Positions 7,731 through 16,285 of a DNA stretch of 64,000 nucleotides are shown one piece after another. Within the stretch, counting starts at the first letter, position 1. Each line of letters opens with the position of its first letter. Source of the DNA: Plantactinospora soyae (lineage in GTDB: Bacteria > Actinomycetota > Actinomycetes > Mycobacteriales > Micromonosporaceae); NCBI RefSeq assembly GCF_014874095.1, contig NZ_JADBEB010000001.1, forward strand, positions 6,014,001 to 6,078,000, read 5' to 3'. The notes beneath the pieces are model-generated. The model was not told the origin of the DNA and searched no databases. It was given only the letters and a program-made list of their open reading frames with translations. Made by a program: the position numbers and the translations under genes.

Positions 7731-8446
7731 GCCGCTGTCCGTTCGTCGTCGGCGTGCACCAGGGCGAAGAACTCACGTTCGATGTCGGTGCCGCTCGGAT
7801 CGAGGGCGCCGATGGTGTGGCCGGCGTTGATGACGGTGATGCGGTCGGCGACCCGCGCGACCTCGTCAAGGTGGTGGCTCGACACGAGTACACCGGCGCC
7901 GGACGCGGCGCGCCGCAGGAGCGCCTCGCGGAGCAGGATGACGCCGGCCGGGTCGAGCGCGTTCGTCGGCTCGTCGAGCACGATGACGTCCGGGTCGTGC
8001 TGGAGCGCGGCGGCGAGGCCGAGGCGTTGGCGGTTACCCAGCGACATCCTGCCCGCTCGGATGGCTGCGTACCCGTGCAGGTTGAGCTCGCTCAGGACCC
8101 GTTCCACCATCGTCGCCGTTGCCGGGGCGGGTACGCCGTGCAGGCGGGCGGCCAGCACCAGGTTGGCGTGCCCGGTGAGTTCGCCGTACGCCAGCGGGTT
8201 CTCGATCAAGTGCCCGACGCGTGACCACGGCGCCGAGTCCAGGCCGTGCCCGTCCAGATGCACCGTGCCGGAGTCGGGTCTCAGCATTCCCAACAGGAGG
8301 CGCATGAGGGTGGACTTGCCCGCGCCGTTGAGCCCGACGAGTGCGTGGATCTCGCCCGCTTCGACGTCGAGGTCGATACCGCGGACACCGGCTTCCGCGC
8401 CGAACTCGCGGACCAGGCCGCGGGCCTGGATGCGTGGCTCAGTCAC
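7727..8446 (-). CDS. ABC transporter ATP-binding protein
   Basis: A 239-residue ATPase. Walker A is GLNGAGKST, Walker B VIVLDEPTN, and a switch His is present in SSHHLDE. The signature motif reads MSLGN rather than LSGGQ, a form common in bacitracin/drug-export ATPases. The GTG start at 8446 is chosen because it overlaps the upstream TetR stop by 8 bp, indicating co-translation; an ATG at 8488 would lie deep within the TetR gene. With the adjacent permease it forms an export system regulated by the TetR protein. Confidence 0.9.
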   Translation of the reverse strand: MTEPRIQARGLVREFGAEAGVRGIDLDVEAGEIHALVGLNGAGKSTLMRLLLGMLRPDSGTVHLDGHGLDSAPWSRVGHLIENPLAYGELTGHANLVLAARLHGVPAPATATMVERVLSELNLHGYAAIRAGRMSLGNRQRLGLAAALQHDPDVIVLDEPTNALDPAGVILLREALLRRAASGAGVLVSSHHLDEVARVADRITVINAGHTIGALDPSGTDIEREFFALVHADDERTAA

Positions 8447-9011
8447 GGTCTCCGCCGAGCGTGTCCAGAGCGGTGGTGATCGCCTCACCGAGACGGCCGT
8501 CGTGCCGCTCCGACCACTCGAAGAGTGCGGCGGTGATCGCGGCGAGTACCGCCACGGCGGCCACCCGGGCTGGCAGCGGAGTGGCGCCGTCGGCGACGAG
8601 TTGCTGCGTGATGAGCCGTTCGGTGCCCTCGTTGTTGCGGATGGCGGCGGCCCGCAGCGCAGGAGAGGCGGCCACGATCCGGACCCGCCGGCGAACGACC
8701 TCCCCGGCCGGCTCGGGCAGCATCCCCCAGGCGGCGCGAAGACCGTTCACCACTCGTACCAACGGGGCGAGCGAGGGTGGTTGGTCGGCGACGGCAGTGA
8801 CGATGACCGGGTCGTACGGGTCGTCCAGGACGAGTAGTTCCTTGGCGGGGAAGTGCCGGTAGAGCGTCATCTCGGTGACCCTGGCCGCGGCGGCGATCTG
8901 CGCGACCGTGGTCTGCTCGAAGCCCTGCCGCTCAAACAGTTCGAGCGCCCGCTCCAGCAACTGCGCCCGGGTACGTTCCCGCTTGCCGAGCACCTTCTCG
9001 CCAACGTCCAC
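8439..9011 (-). CDS. TetR-family regulator of the ABC exporter
   Basis: A 190-residue repressor-type protein. The N-terminal HTH (TTVAQIAAAARVTEMTLYRHF, split over residues about 36-56) is followed by an all-helical ligand domain. The GTG at 9011 is favoured: it leaves the strong palindrome at 9016-9038 just upstream as an operator. Two in-frame ATG codons further up lie in or beyond this palindrome, and no clear Shine-Dalgarno exists for any, so a leaderless transcript is possible. First gene of a TetR-ATPase-permease operon, presumably autoregulated. Confidence 0.88.
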   Translation of the reverse strand: MDVGEKVLGKRERTRAQLLERALELFERQGFEQTTVAQIAAAARVTEMTLYRHFPAKELLVLDDPYDPVIVTAVADQPPSLAPLVRVVNGLRAAWGMLPEPAGEVVRRRVRIVAASPALRAAAIRNNEGTERLITQQLVADGATPLPARVAAVAVLAAITAALFEWSERHDGRLGEAITTALDTLGGDRD

Positions 9012-9015
9012 ACCC

Positions 9016-9038
9016 AGAATGTTAGTCCCTAACATTCT
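9016..9038. promoter_or_regulatory. Palindromic TetR operator
   Basis: A perfect inverted repeat with 10-bp arms AGAATGTTAG and CTAACATTCT around a TCC spacer, 5 bp before the chosen start of the TetR gene. Its AT-rich arms stand out in this GC-rich region. Likely the autoregulatory operator. Confidence 0.75.
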
Positions 9039-9111
9039 GAGCCGCAATCCACGTCCAGTCACCTGCCGGGCAGGTGAGCATGGGTCGCCGAGGGCGGAGC
9101 GGGCGTCCCGA

Positions 9112-10572
9112 TCACCAGGCGCAGGGTGCGTAGTCCTTCAGGAAGCAGCCGTAAAGATCTTCGCCCTGTTCGCCGCGGACGATCGGGTCGTACACCCGGG
9201 CCGCGCCGTCGACCAGGTCCAGCGGGGCGTGGAAGCCGGCGTCCGCCAGCCGGGTCTTCGTCGGGTGGGGCCGCTCGTCGGTGATCCAGCCGGTGTCGAC
9301 GCTGGTCATGAGGATGCCGTCAGCCAGCATCTCCTGAGCACTGGTCCGGGTCAGCATGTTCAGCGCGGCCTTGGCCATGTTGGTGTGCGGGTGCCCCGGC
9401 CCCTTGTAGCCGCGGCCGAACTGGCCCTCCATCGCCGACACGTTCACCACGTACTTGCGGCGGGCGGTCGCCGCGGCCATCGCCGGTCGCAACCGGCTGA
9501 CCAGTACGAACGGCGCGGTCACGTTGCACAGCTGCACTTCGAGCAGTTCGACCGGGTCCACCTCGTGCACCCGCTGCACCCAACTGTTGACCGGGTCGAG
9601 GTCCGGCACCAGCCCGCCGGCGTCGATGGCGGTGGCTGCCGCGATCCGTTCCGGCGAGGCGGAGCCGCTGGTCAGCGCCAGCGCGGTGAGCGCCTGCGGG
9701 GTGATCGCGGGCCCCGACGGCGAGCCGGTCAGGCTGCCCGCCGGGACGCCCCGGCCGGTCGGCTTGGCGAACCTGACTATCTCCGGCAGCGGGCTGTCCG
9801 GCAGGGCCGCGGCCTCCGCGGCGACGAGGTGCGCGTACGCACCGGGCGTCCGGCGGACGGTCTGCGCCGCGTTGTTGATCAGGATGTCGAGTGGTCCCTG
9901 GGCGCGGACCGAGTCAGCGAGAGCGATCACCTGGGCGGGGTCGCGCAGATCGATCCCGACGACCCGGAGGCGGTGCAGCCACTCCCCGCTGTCCGGCATC
10001 GCGGCGAAGCGGCGGACCGCGTCGTGGGGAAACCGCGTGGTCACGGTGGTGTGCGCGCCATCACGCAGCAGCCGCAGCGCGATGTACATGCCGATCTTTG
10101 CCCGGCCACCGGTGAGCAACGCGCGCCGGCCGGTCAGGTCGGTGCGGGCATCCCGGCGTTCCCGGTTGAGCGCGGCGCAGGACGGGCAGAGCTGATGGTA
10201 GAAGGCGTCGACCTCGCGGTAGCGCTGCTTGCAGACGTAGCAGCCGCGCGGATTGTGCAGGACGCCGGCCGTGGCGCCCTCGGTGGGGGAGGCGAGCGGG
10301 ATGCCCTGGGTCTCGTCGTCGATCCGGCCCGGGGCGCCGGTTGCGGTGGCCGACGTCACCGCGCGGTCGGCCGCCGCGATGGCATCCCGCCGTTCCTCGC
10401 GTCGCCGCTGCTTGATCACCTTGTAGAGCTTCGCGGTGGCCCGCTGCACCCGCACCACGTCGGGGTGATCGGGAGGCAGGTCCTCCAACGCCTCAAACAC
10501 GCTGAGGCAGGTCTCGAGCTGGCTCCGATCAATGCCCCGATGACCGGTTTCGGTAATATTGTCTGCCGTCAT
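9112..10572 (-). CDS. SDR-family oxidoreductase with N-terminal zinc ribbon
   Basis: A 486-residue protein from ATG 10572. Residues 1-100 are helical and charged. A CxxC-x14-CxxC zinc ribbon (Cys111, 114, 129, 132) precedes a Rossmann domain with TGGRAKIG at about 154-161 and NNAAQ. In the active-site region SAMEGQFGRGYKG is followed by HTNMAKAAL, so the usual YxxxK tyrosine is Thr four residues before Lys; catalysis, if any, must differ from classical SDRs. The substrate is unknown. It is a single gene between the TetR/ABC operon and a short divergent frame. Confidence 0.8.
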   Translation of the reverse strand: MTADNITETGHRGIDRSQLETCLSVFEALEDLPPDHPDVVRVQRATAKLYKVIKQRRREERRDAIAAADRAVTSATATGAPGRIDDETQGIPLASPTEGATAGVLHNPRGCYVCKQRYREVDAFYHQLCPSCAALNRERRDARTDLTGRRALLTGGRAKIGMYIALRLLRDGAHTTVTTRFPHDAVRRFAAMPDSGEWLHRLRVVGIDLRDPAQVIALADSVRAQGPLDILINNAAQTVRRTPGAYAHLVAAEAAALPDSPLPEIVRFAKPTGRGVPAGSLTGSPSGPAITPQALTALALTSGSASPERIAAATAIDAGGLVPDLDPVNSWVQRVHEVDPVELLEVQLCNVTAPFVLVSRLRPAMAAATARRKYVVNVSAMEGQFGRGYKGPGHPHTNMAKAALNMLTRTSAQEMLADGILMTSVDTGWITDERPHPTKTRLADAGFHAPLDLVDGAARVYDPIVRGEQGEDLYGCFLKDYAPCAW

Positions 10573-10939
10573 GCCGTCGCTGTCTCGTCCCGTTGTCCTG
10601 TGCCGGATCTGGCCGGCCCACCCCAAGCCCGACCCGGAACTGTACGCACCGCAAAGCCTCCAACGCACCCCGCGCCTGTTCACCAGCCCGAAGACCATCG
10701 AGGGCAACTCGGTCTACGTGTGGTGCGGCGGCCCGCCGAGGGGGCCTGTGCTGCTCGATCCCGCCGATGAGGGGCGGCGGAGCGGGGCGCCGGGCAGTGC
10801 CAGCGCCCCGCTTTGTCGGATGGCCGGTAGGAGTGTTCGGTCAGGCGGTCTTGGGGGTGGCACGCATGCCGACGTAGCAGACCTGGGTGCCGTTGGTGAG
10901 GGTCGAGAAGACCACCGGCATGTAGTCCTCGCTGAATGA
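10571..10939 (+). CDS. Possible small hypothetical protein, divergent from the SDR gene
   Basis: An open frame of 122 codons whose first ~70 codons have strongly GC-rich third positions, as expected for real coding DNA here. The encoded start is MPSLSRPVVLCRIWP and contains SVYVWCGGPP. No family is recognised. Its ATG shares bases with the SDR start codon on the other strand and its end lies antisense to the beta-lactamase-like gene. The hairpin at 10781-10812 falls inside it, so a shorter original gene with a frameshift is also possible. Confidence 0.25.
   Translation: MPSLSRPVVLCRIWPAHPKPDPELYAPQSLQRTPRLFTSPKTIEGNSVYVWCGGPPRGPVLLDPADEGRRSGAPGSASAPLCRMAGRSVRSGGLGGGTHADVADLGAVGEGREDHRHVVLAE
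10781..10812. terminator. Hairpin after the beta-lactamase-like gene
   Basis: Perfect 10-bp arms AGCGGGGCGC and GCGCCCCGCT with a 12-base loop, followed on the plus strand by TTTGT. It lies 28 bp beyond the stop of the minus-strand gene and could serve both strands. Confidence 0.6.
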
Positions 10940-12298
10940 CGGGCCTGCGCCGGAGGCGGCGAAGACCGTCTCGGTGACCGGTTCCAGGTCCATCTCCAGG
11001 GGCGGTGACATGTCCTTCATGTCGTCGACGAATTCGTACCGCATGTGGGGTGAGCCGTCGTCGTCGCGGGAGACGGTGATGACGACGCCCTCGCGCTTGT
11101 AGGTGCCGAGCAGCGGCGTGAGGTCGATCGCGGGTGGTACGGGAGCCGGGGCGAACGGTGCGGGCATGGTGACGCCAGCGAGTTCGGCGAGCAGGTCACG
11201 GAACAGGTCGGCGTACAGCAGGCGGGCTGCGCCGCCGTTGGTCATCAGGGCCAGGGCGACGTTCGCGTGCGGGACGACGCGGAGGTAGGCGTACTGGCCG
11301 ATGGCGGCGCCGTCGTGGCCGTAGCCGGTGATGCCGTCCCAGTCGTAGAGCGTCCAGCCCAGTCCCCACCCGTCGGCGCTGACCGTCCACTTGTCCGGTA
11401 CGTCAACCTCGCGGTGTCGCATGGCGGCGACGGCGTCGGGGGAGAGGACGCGGGTGCCGTCGGGCGCGAGGCCGCCGGCGAGGTGCAGCTGGGCGAAACG
11501 GGCCATGTCACCGGCGGAGACGATGACCCTGCCCGCTGGTCCGGCGCAGCGGGGCATCAGGTCCCAGGACGGGGCCGGGTCGGGATCGGCACCGGACTGG
11601 CCCAGGTGGCTCATGGCGACGCGGAAGCGCAGAGCATCCTCCGGCAGCGTCATCGAGCGTTCCAGGCCGAGCGGCTCGAACAGGAGGTTCTTCAGGGCCT
11701 GGTCCCAGGTCAGGCCGGTGAGCCTTTCGATGACGCGGCCCAGCACGATGTAGCCGAGGCCGCCGTACGAGATCGCCGTGCCGGGCGGGCAGTCCAGTGC
11801 CACCCGCCGGGCGGCTTCGACGTACTGGGCGAGGCAGTCGTCGCCCCGGCCGCCGTCGAAGTTGAAGTCGTTGGTCACGCCGCCGGTGTGGGACAACAGC
11901 TGCCGGACGGTGATCGTCTTGGTGGCCTCGGGGTCGGGGGTGGCGAACTCCGGCAGCACGTCCACGACCGGTGCTTGCAGGTCCAGCTTGCCCTCGTCGG
12001 CCAGCCGCATGATGAGAGTGGCGGTGTAGACCTTGGCGATCGAGCCGGACAGGAATACCGAGTCCGGGGTCACCGCCACGCCGGTGCCGCGGTGCAGTAC
12101 CCCGCTGGCCAGCTCGTGAACCTGTTTGTCGATCACTACGGCCAGGCTCGCACCGGGGACGTGGTGGGCGGCGCGCAGCTCGTCGAGCCGGTGCTGCCAG
12201 CGGTCGACGTCGAAGTACCGGCCGGTCAAGTCCCGTACGCCCAAGTCGCCCCGGGCCTTCCAGTCACTCTCGGCGTTCGAGGTCATTGTCTCGGACAT
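10841..12298 (-). CDS. Serine hydrolase, beta-lactamase class C/PBP4* fold
   Basis: A 485-residue protein without a signal peptide. The N-terminal three quarters is a Beta-lactamase/EstB-type domain: nucleophile motif SIAK (Ser86, Lys89), SYGG at 177-180 in place of YxN, and GHDG as the third element. The last ~100 residues form a lipocalin-like C-terminal extension typical of esterase/peptidase relatives. Because it is cytosolic and the second motif is altered, esterase or D-aminopeptidase activity is more likely than antibiotic hydrolysis. It follows the MFS exporter on the same strand with a 52-bp gap, so the two probably share the TetR-controlled promoter. Confidence 0.85.
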   Translation of the reverse strand: MSETMTSNAESDWKARGDLGVRDLTGRYFDVDRWQHRLDELRAAHHVPGASLAVVIDKQVHELASGVLHRGTGVAVTPDSVFLSGSIAKVYTATLIMRLADEGKLDLQAPVVDVLPEFATPDPEATKTITVRQLLSHTGGVTNDFNFDGGRGDDCLAQYVEAARRVALDCPPGTAISYGGLGYIVLGRVIERLTGLTWDQALKNLLFEPLGLERSMTLPEDALRFRVAMSHLGQSGADPDPAPSWDLMPRCAGPAGRVIVSAGDMARFAQLHLAGGLAPDGTRVLSPDAVAAMRHREVDVPDKWTVSADGWGLGWTLYDWDGITGYGHDGAAIGQYAYLRVVPHANVALALMTNGGAARLLYADLFRDLLAELAGVTMPAPFAPAPVPPAIDLTPLLGTYKREGVVITVSRDDDGSPHMRYEFVDDMKDMSPPLEMDLEPVTETVFAASGAGPSFSEDYMPVVFSTLTNGTQVCYVGMRATPKTA

Positions 12299-12350
12299 CG
12301 TGTTTCCCTTCGGTCAGTCAGGTGATCGGAGCTGTGGGGAGGTAGAGGTT

Positions 12351-13856
12351 CTAGAGAGGGCGGGCGGCCGTCGCGAGTTCCGGCGCCGCCTCGGGGCGGG
12401 GTGCCGGGCGCGGCGTGCCGGTCCGCTGGGGCAGGACGATCAGGGCCACTGCGGCTGCCGCCAGAACCCCGGCGGCGCTGATCACGAAGGCGGACGACAT
12501 GGCGGTGGTGAAGGCGTGGCGGGCGGCGTCGGCGAGGGCGGTGTCACCGGTGCGTTCGGCCACCGCCAGCGCGTCGCCGATGGACCGGGCGGCCTCGGTG
12601 GGGGCCGATGCGGACATGGTGCCGGTGAACATGCTGGAGACGATGCTGCCCAGGACGGCCACGCCGAGCGCGGCGCCGGCCTGCTGGACGGTGTCGTTCA
12701 GTGCCGAGCCGACGCCGGCGTGCTCGGCCGGGATGGTGCCCATGAGGGCGGAGACGGCCGCGGGCATGGCCAGTCCACCGCCAGCGCCGAGCAGGAACAG
12801 GCCGACGGCCGGCTGGACGGACCCCGCGCCGGGCGACAGGGCGGCCAGCACGCCGAACCCCGCGGCCATGGTGGTCAGGCCGGAGGCGATCAGTGTCCGG
12901 TGGCCGATCCCGGCGGCGACGGTGGCGCCGAGGGTGTTGAAGGCGAGCGAGGCGACCGCCATCGGGATGAGGGCCAGGCCGGCCTGCGTGGGCGTGAGAC
13001 CGAGGACGTACTGCAGGTACTGGGTGAGGATGAGCAGCAGCCCGCCGTTGCCGATCTGCACCAGGGCCAGCGAGAGACTGCCGCCGCTGAACGCGCGGTG
13101 CCGGAAGAGGCCGAGCGGCACCATCGGATGCGGTGTGTGCAGTTCCCACGCCACGAAGCCGCCCAGCGCAAGGACCGCCGTCGTCAATGCCGGCCAGGAG
13201 ACGCCGTGCGCCAGTTCGATGATCGTCCAGATCAGCGCGGTCATGCCGACCGTCGACAGCACCGCCCCCAGCGGGTCCAGCCTGCTCGCGGGGCCCCTGG
13301 ACTCGGGCATCAGGACGAACGCGGCGAGGATGGCCAGAGCGGCGATGGGGACGTTGATCAGGAAGACCGCGCCCCAGTGGAAGTGGGCGATCAACACACC
13401 GCCCAGCACCGGCCCGCCGACCAGGCCGAGCATGGCGACCGCGCTCCAGCACGCCATCGCTCGGCGCCGTTCGGCGGCATCGAAGACGGTGATCAGGATT
13501 GACAGTGTGCTGGGCATGACCAGCGCGCCGCCGACGCCCATCACGGTGCGGGCGGCGATCAGCTGGAGCGGATCGGCGGCGCTGGCGGCCGCGAGGGAGG
13601 CTCCGCCGAACAGCGTCAGGCCGATGACCATGACGCGGCGGCGACCGTACCGGTCCGACAGGCTGCCCGCGGTCAGCAGCAGCCCGGCGAAGACCAGGAT
13701 GTAGGAGTCGAGAATCCATTGCATGTCCTGGGGACTCGCGTCCAGATCCTCGGCCAGGGCGGGCACCGCGACCGCCAGCGCCATGTTGTCGATGACCAGC
13801 ACCACCGTGCTCAGACACAGCACGATGAGGATCAGCCAGCGGTGTGCGTGTTTCAT
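12351..13856 (-). CDS. MFS drug exporter, DHA2 (EmrB/QacA) family
   Basis: A 501-residue protein with about 14 transmembrane helices. It begins MKHAHRWLILIVLC, with VIDNMALAVAVPAL in helix 1 (acidic motif of DHA2 proton antiporters) and the loop motif GSLSDRYGRRR between helices 2 and 3. The ATG at 13856 has GGGAG about 11 bases upstream. It is divergent from a TetR gene, with two palindromes in the 291-bp spacer, so expression is probably induced by an exported toxic compound. Confidence 0.92.
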   Translation of the reverse strand: MKHAHRWLILIVLCLSTVVLVIDNMALAVAVPALAEDLDASPQDMQWILDSYILVFAGLLLTAGSLSDRYGRRRVMVIGLTLFGGASLAAASAADPLQLIAARTVMGVGGALVMPSTLSILITVFDAAERRRAMACWSAVAMLGLVGGPVLGGVLIAHFHWGAVFLINVPIAALAILAAFVLMPESRGPASRLDPLGAVLSTVGMTALIWTIIELAHGVSWPALTTAVLALGGFVAWELHTPHPMVPLGLFRHRAFSGGSLSLALVQIGNGGLLLILTQYLQYVLGLTPTQAGLALIPMAVASLAFNTLGATVAAGIGHRTLIASGLTTMAAGFGVLAALSPGAGSVQPAVGLFLLGAGGGLAMPAAVSALMGTIPAEHAGVGSALNDTVQQAGAALGVAVLGSIVSSMFTGTMSASAPTEAARSIGDALAVAERTGDTALADAARHAFTTAMSSAFVISAAGVLAAAAVALIVLPQRTGTPRPAPRPEAAPELATAARPL

Positions 13857-14049
13857 GATCAGCGAAGCTCCCTGCGGATGACTCTTACTTACTGGATGCG
13901 GACGTTGGGACCCCGCCGGTAGCCCGCCGGAGCGGGCTGAGGGTCGCGCCTCAAGACGCGCTGGATGACGTGTGAGGAAGCGAACGAGGGCGCATCTGAC
14001 CCTCCAATCACTCACCCGTTCCCAGAGCGACAGCCCCTTCTATGTCTCT

Positions 14050-14071
14050 CGGCACGGCACGTGTCGTGCCG
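14050..14071. promoter_or_regulatory. TetR operator site 1 (MFS-proximal)
   Basis: A near-perfect inverted repeat: GGCACG and CGTGCC flank a CACGTG centre with one mismatched pair, and an outer C/G pair extends it to 22 bp. It shares its core with the site at 14117-14130, whose centre is 63 bp away, about six helical turns. Confidence 0.65.
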
Positions 14072-14116
14072 CTTTGGAACGTCGCTGATTCTGGTCGAAC
14101 GGTCGGCGAGTTGTCA

Positions 14117-14130
14117 ACGGCACGTGCCGT
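14117..14130. promoter_or_regulatory. TetR operator site 2 (TetR-proximal)
   Basis: Perfect 14-bp palindrome ACGGCACGTGCCGT ending 17 bp before the TetR start codon. Same core as site 1, so probably bound by the same repressor. Confidence 0.7.
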
Positions 14131-14147
14131 GCCGGTAGGGTGGTGGC

Positions 14148-14729
14148 ATGAGTGACGACCGCCTCACCAGAGCCGCCGACCGGACCCAAGCGATCATGCG
14201 CAGCACCCTGGAACTGGCACAGGAAGTCGGCTACGCCAAACTCAGCATCGAGGGGGTCGCGGCCCGCACCGGCGTCGGCAAGCACACGATCTACCGCCGC
14301 TGGCCATCCAAGGGCGCCCTATTTCTCGACGCGGTGCTCACATCCAACGAACCCGGACTCGACTACCCCGACACCGGGGACATCGTCGTCGACCTGCGCC
14401 AACAGATCCACGCCGCCGTCGACCTCCTGGGCCAGCCGCCACTGGGCCCCCTCTACCAGGCCCTGGTGGGCGAGGCTCAGCACGATCCCTTGGTCGCTGC
14501 CGCGCTCAACGAACGCTTCATCCGCCCCCAGGCGGACAGAACCGTCGCCCGGCTGAGGAAAGCCCAGCAGCAGGGACAACTTTCACCCGAGTTCGACCTG
14601 GACGTGGCGATGGCCATTCTGTCCGGCCCGCTGTACTTCAAACTTCTTATCACGCAAGAGCCGCTGACCCACGAGTACGTCGAGCGCGTACTCAACGTCC
14701 TTCTCGCTGGGATGACACCGAGACCGTAG
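14148..14729 (+). CDS. TetR-family regulator of the MFS exporter
   Basis: A 193-residue regulator. HTH LSIEGVAARTGVGKHTIYRR lies at about residues 32-51, and the C-terminal ligand domain is of the TetR_C type. GGTAGGG precedes the ATG. It is divergent from the MFS gene, and both promoters share the two palindromes above; a repressor of itself and the exporter is inferred. Confidence 0.9.
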   Translation: MSDDRLTRAADRTQAIMRSTLELAQEVGYAKLSIEGVAARTGVGKHTIYRRWPSKGALFLDAVLTSNEPGLDYPDTGDIVVDLRQQIHAAVDLLGQPPLGPLYQALVGEAQHDPLVAAALNERFIRPQADRTVARLRKAQQQGQLSPEFDLDVAMAILSGPLYFKLLITQEPLTHEYVERVLNVLLAGMTPRP

Positions 14730-14740
14730 GGGTTGGAGCA

Positions 14741-15423
14741 TTATGACCAGCGCGTTGATGGTTCCGATACTTCCAGGATCTCCCCACAACTGGAATGTGT
14801 CGAGTTGGCCAGGCAGTTGCACGCCCAACTGCCCAGCAGCAGTCCGCGGCCGAACACGAAGATACCGATGACGGCCGACCCGCCGAGCAGCAGCGGGAAC
14901 CACATCGGTACGACCCGGCCACGCAACCCGGGGATCCGGCGTGGGAACAACCTGCCCCACCGACACAGCAGCCCCGAGGTCAGGACGACGCCACCCACTG
15001 TGAATGACGCGAGGGTCGGCTCGATGTACACGTTCTCCGGCTGGTTGCGGAGCAGGGACACGACGAACGCGGAACGCGCCACGAAGAGGACCCCCGAACC
15101 GACGTACCGGATGCCCTTCCACTGCGCGTCCCGCTGGGCCGGCACTGACCGGTCGAGGACCGCCCCGGGTCCAGTGCGGTCTCCTCAGCCAGCTCGCGCC
15201 GTGCTGCCGCCGGCGGCGCCTCACCGGGGTCGATGAGACCACCGAGCGGCTCCCGCAGCCACGTCCTGTCAACTGGATCACGCCAACGCAGCAGAAGCAC
15301 GTGCCAATCGGCCTGGAGATCGGTTACGCCGCGGACCGCGAGGTTGCCGGTGCTGCGGTTGAGATGCGACCGGAGGCCCCCGGTCGGGCTCAGGTCCGGG
15401 GCGTAGGCGCGCAGTCGAATCAC
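14741..15423 (-). pseudogene. Frameshifted Nudix hydrolase with C-terminal membrane helices
   Basis: From ATG 15423 the first ~95 codons encode a Nudix fold with an intact Nudix box (GGLIDPGEAPPAAARREL followed by AEET). The frame then breaks near 15160 in a run of G/C: adding one G lets translation continue as VPAQRDAQWKGIRYVGSG down to the stop at 14741. The continuation has two hydrophobic helices (about FTVGGVVLTSGLL and LLLGGSAVIGIFVFG). Either a recent inactivation or a sequencing error in the homopolymer. If repaired it would be about 227 residues, a membrane-linked Nudix enzyme of unknown substrate. Confidence 0.7.
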
Positions 15424-15508
15424 GGATGTCGATCGTCTGCCCTATGCGACGGTGGGCCGGGGTCCGACACGATCGACACGGCATCGCCGCGCTGGCACGC
15501 TTGCGGAC

Positions 15509-16285
15509 ATGGTCGACTGGTATACGCAGGTCGAAGTGGGTGGTGACGTCGTCCGGATCTCGGAACCGCACGTCAACGAGTTGGTGTCGGCGAACTTCTG
15601 GTGGCTGCGCGGCAACGATCGTGACATCGTGGTCGACGCCGGGCTCGGTGTCGTCGCCCTGCGGAAGGCGATTCCGGGCATGTTCGAGCGCGATCCGATG
15701 GTCCTGCTCACCCACGCGCACCTGGATCATGTCGGTGGGGCACCTGAGTTCGATGACCGGGCCGCCCATCCAGCCGAGGCGGGGCTCTTGGCGGCGGGTG
15801 TGCCGGCGAGCCTGTACGGCGCGGAGCTCTACGACAGACTCGAGATCGACACAGCGGGAGAACCTGTCCCGGAGCTCATGATCGACGTCCTGCCCGCTCC
15901 CGGCTACGACCCGGCTACCTACCGCGTCGAACCCATGACCCTGAACCGCATGCTCGACGACGGCGACCGGATCGACCTGGGCGGACGCGTACTGACCGTG
16001 CTGCACCTTCCCGGCCACACACCGGGAAGCATCGCCCTGCTGGAGGAGCGCGCCGGGACCCTGTATTCCGGCGATATCGTCTACGACGGTGCCTTGATCG
16101 ACAACCTGCCGAACTCCGACACGGCTGCCTATCGGCGAAGCATGGAGTTCCTCGCCGACCTCGACGTGTCCGTCGTCCATCCCGGCCACGGGCACAGCTT
16201 CGACAGGAAACGCCTTCGCCAGTTGGCCGAGACCTACCTGCGCAGAAAAGCTGAGGGCGCGTCTCATTTGGTGAGGCGGCGGTAG
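15509..16285 (+). CDS. Metallo-beta-lactamase-fold hydrolase, 3' end rewritten by IS remnant
   Basis: A 258-residue MBL-fold protein with metal motif THAHLDH (His69, His71, Asp73, His74), a later GHTPGS and YSGDIVYDG, and HPGHGHSF. This is the glyoxalase-II/hydrolase branch, so a two-metal thioester or phosphodiester hydrolase is likely. The start MVDWY is chosen as the first Met giving a full N-terminus. The last ~10 residues, from about 16255 on, come from the terminal repeat of the IS5-family remnant, so the natural C-terminus is lost. The fold core is complete, so activity may survive. Confidence 0.8.
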   Translation: MVDWYTQVEVGGDVVRISEPHVNELVSANFWWLRGNDRDIVVDAGLGVVALRKAIPGMFERDPMVLLTHAHLDHVGGAPEFDDRAAHPAEAGLLAAGVPASLYGAELYDRLEIDTAGEPVPELMIDVLPAPGYDPATYRVEPMTLNRMLDDGDRIDLGGRVLTVLHLPGHTPGSIALLEERAGTLYSGDIVYDGALIDNLPNSDTAAYRRSMEFLADLDVSVVHPGHGHSFDRKRLRQLAETYLRRKAEGASHLVRRR

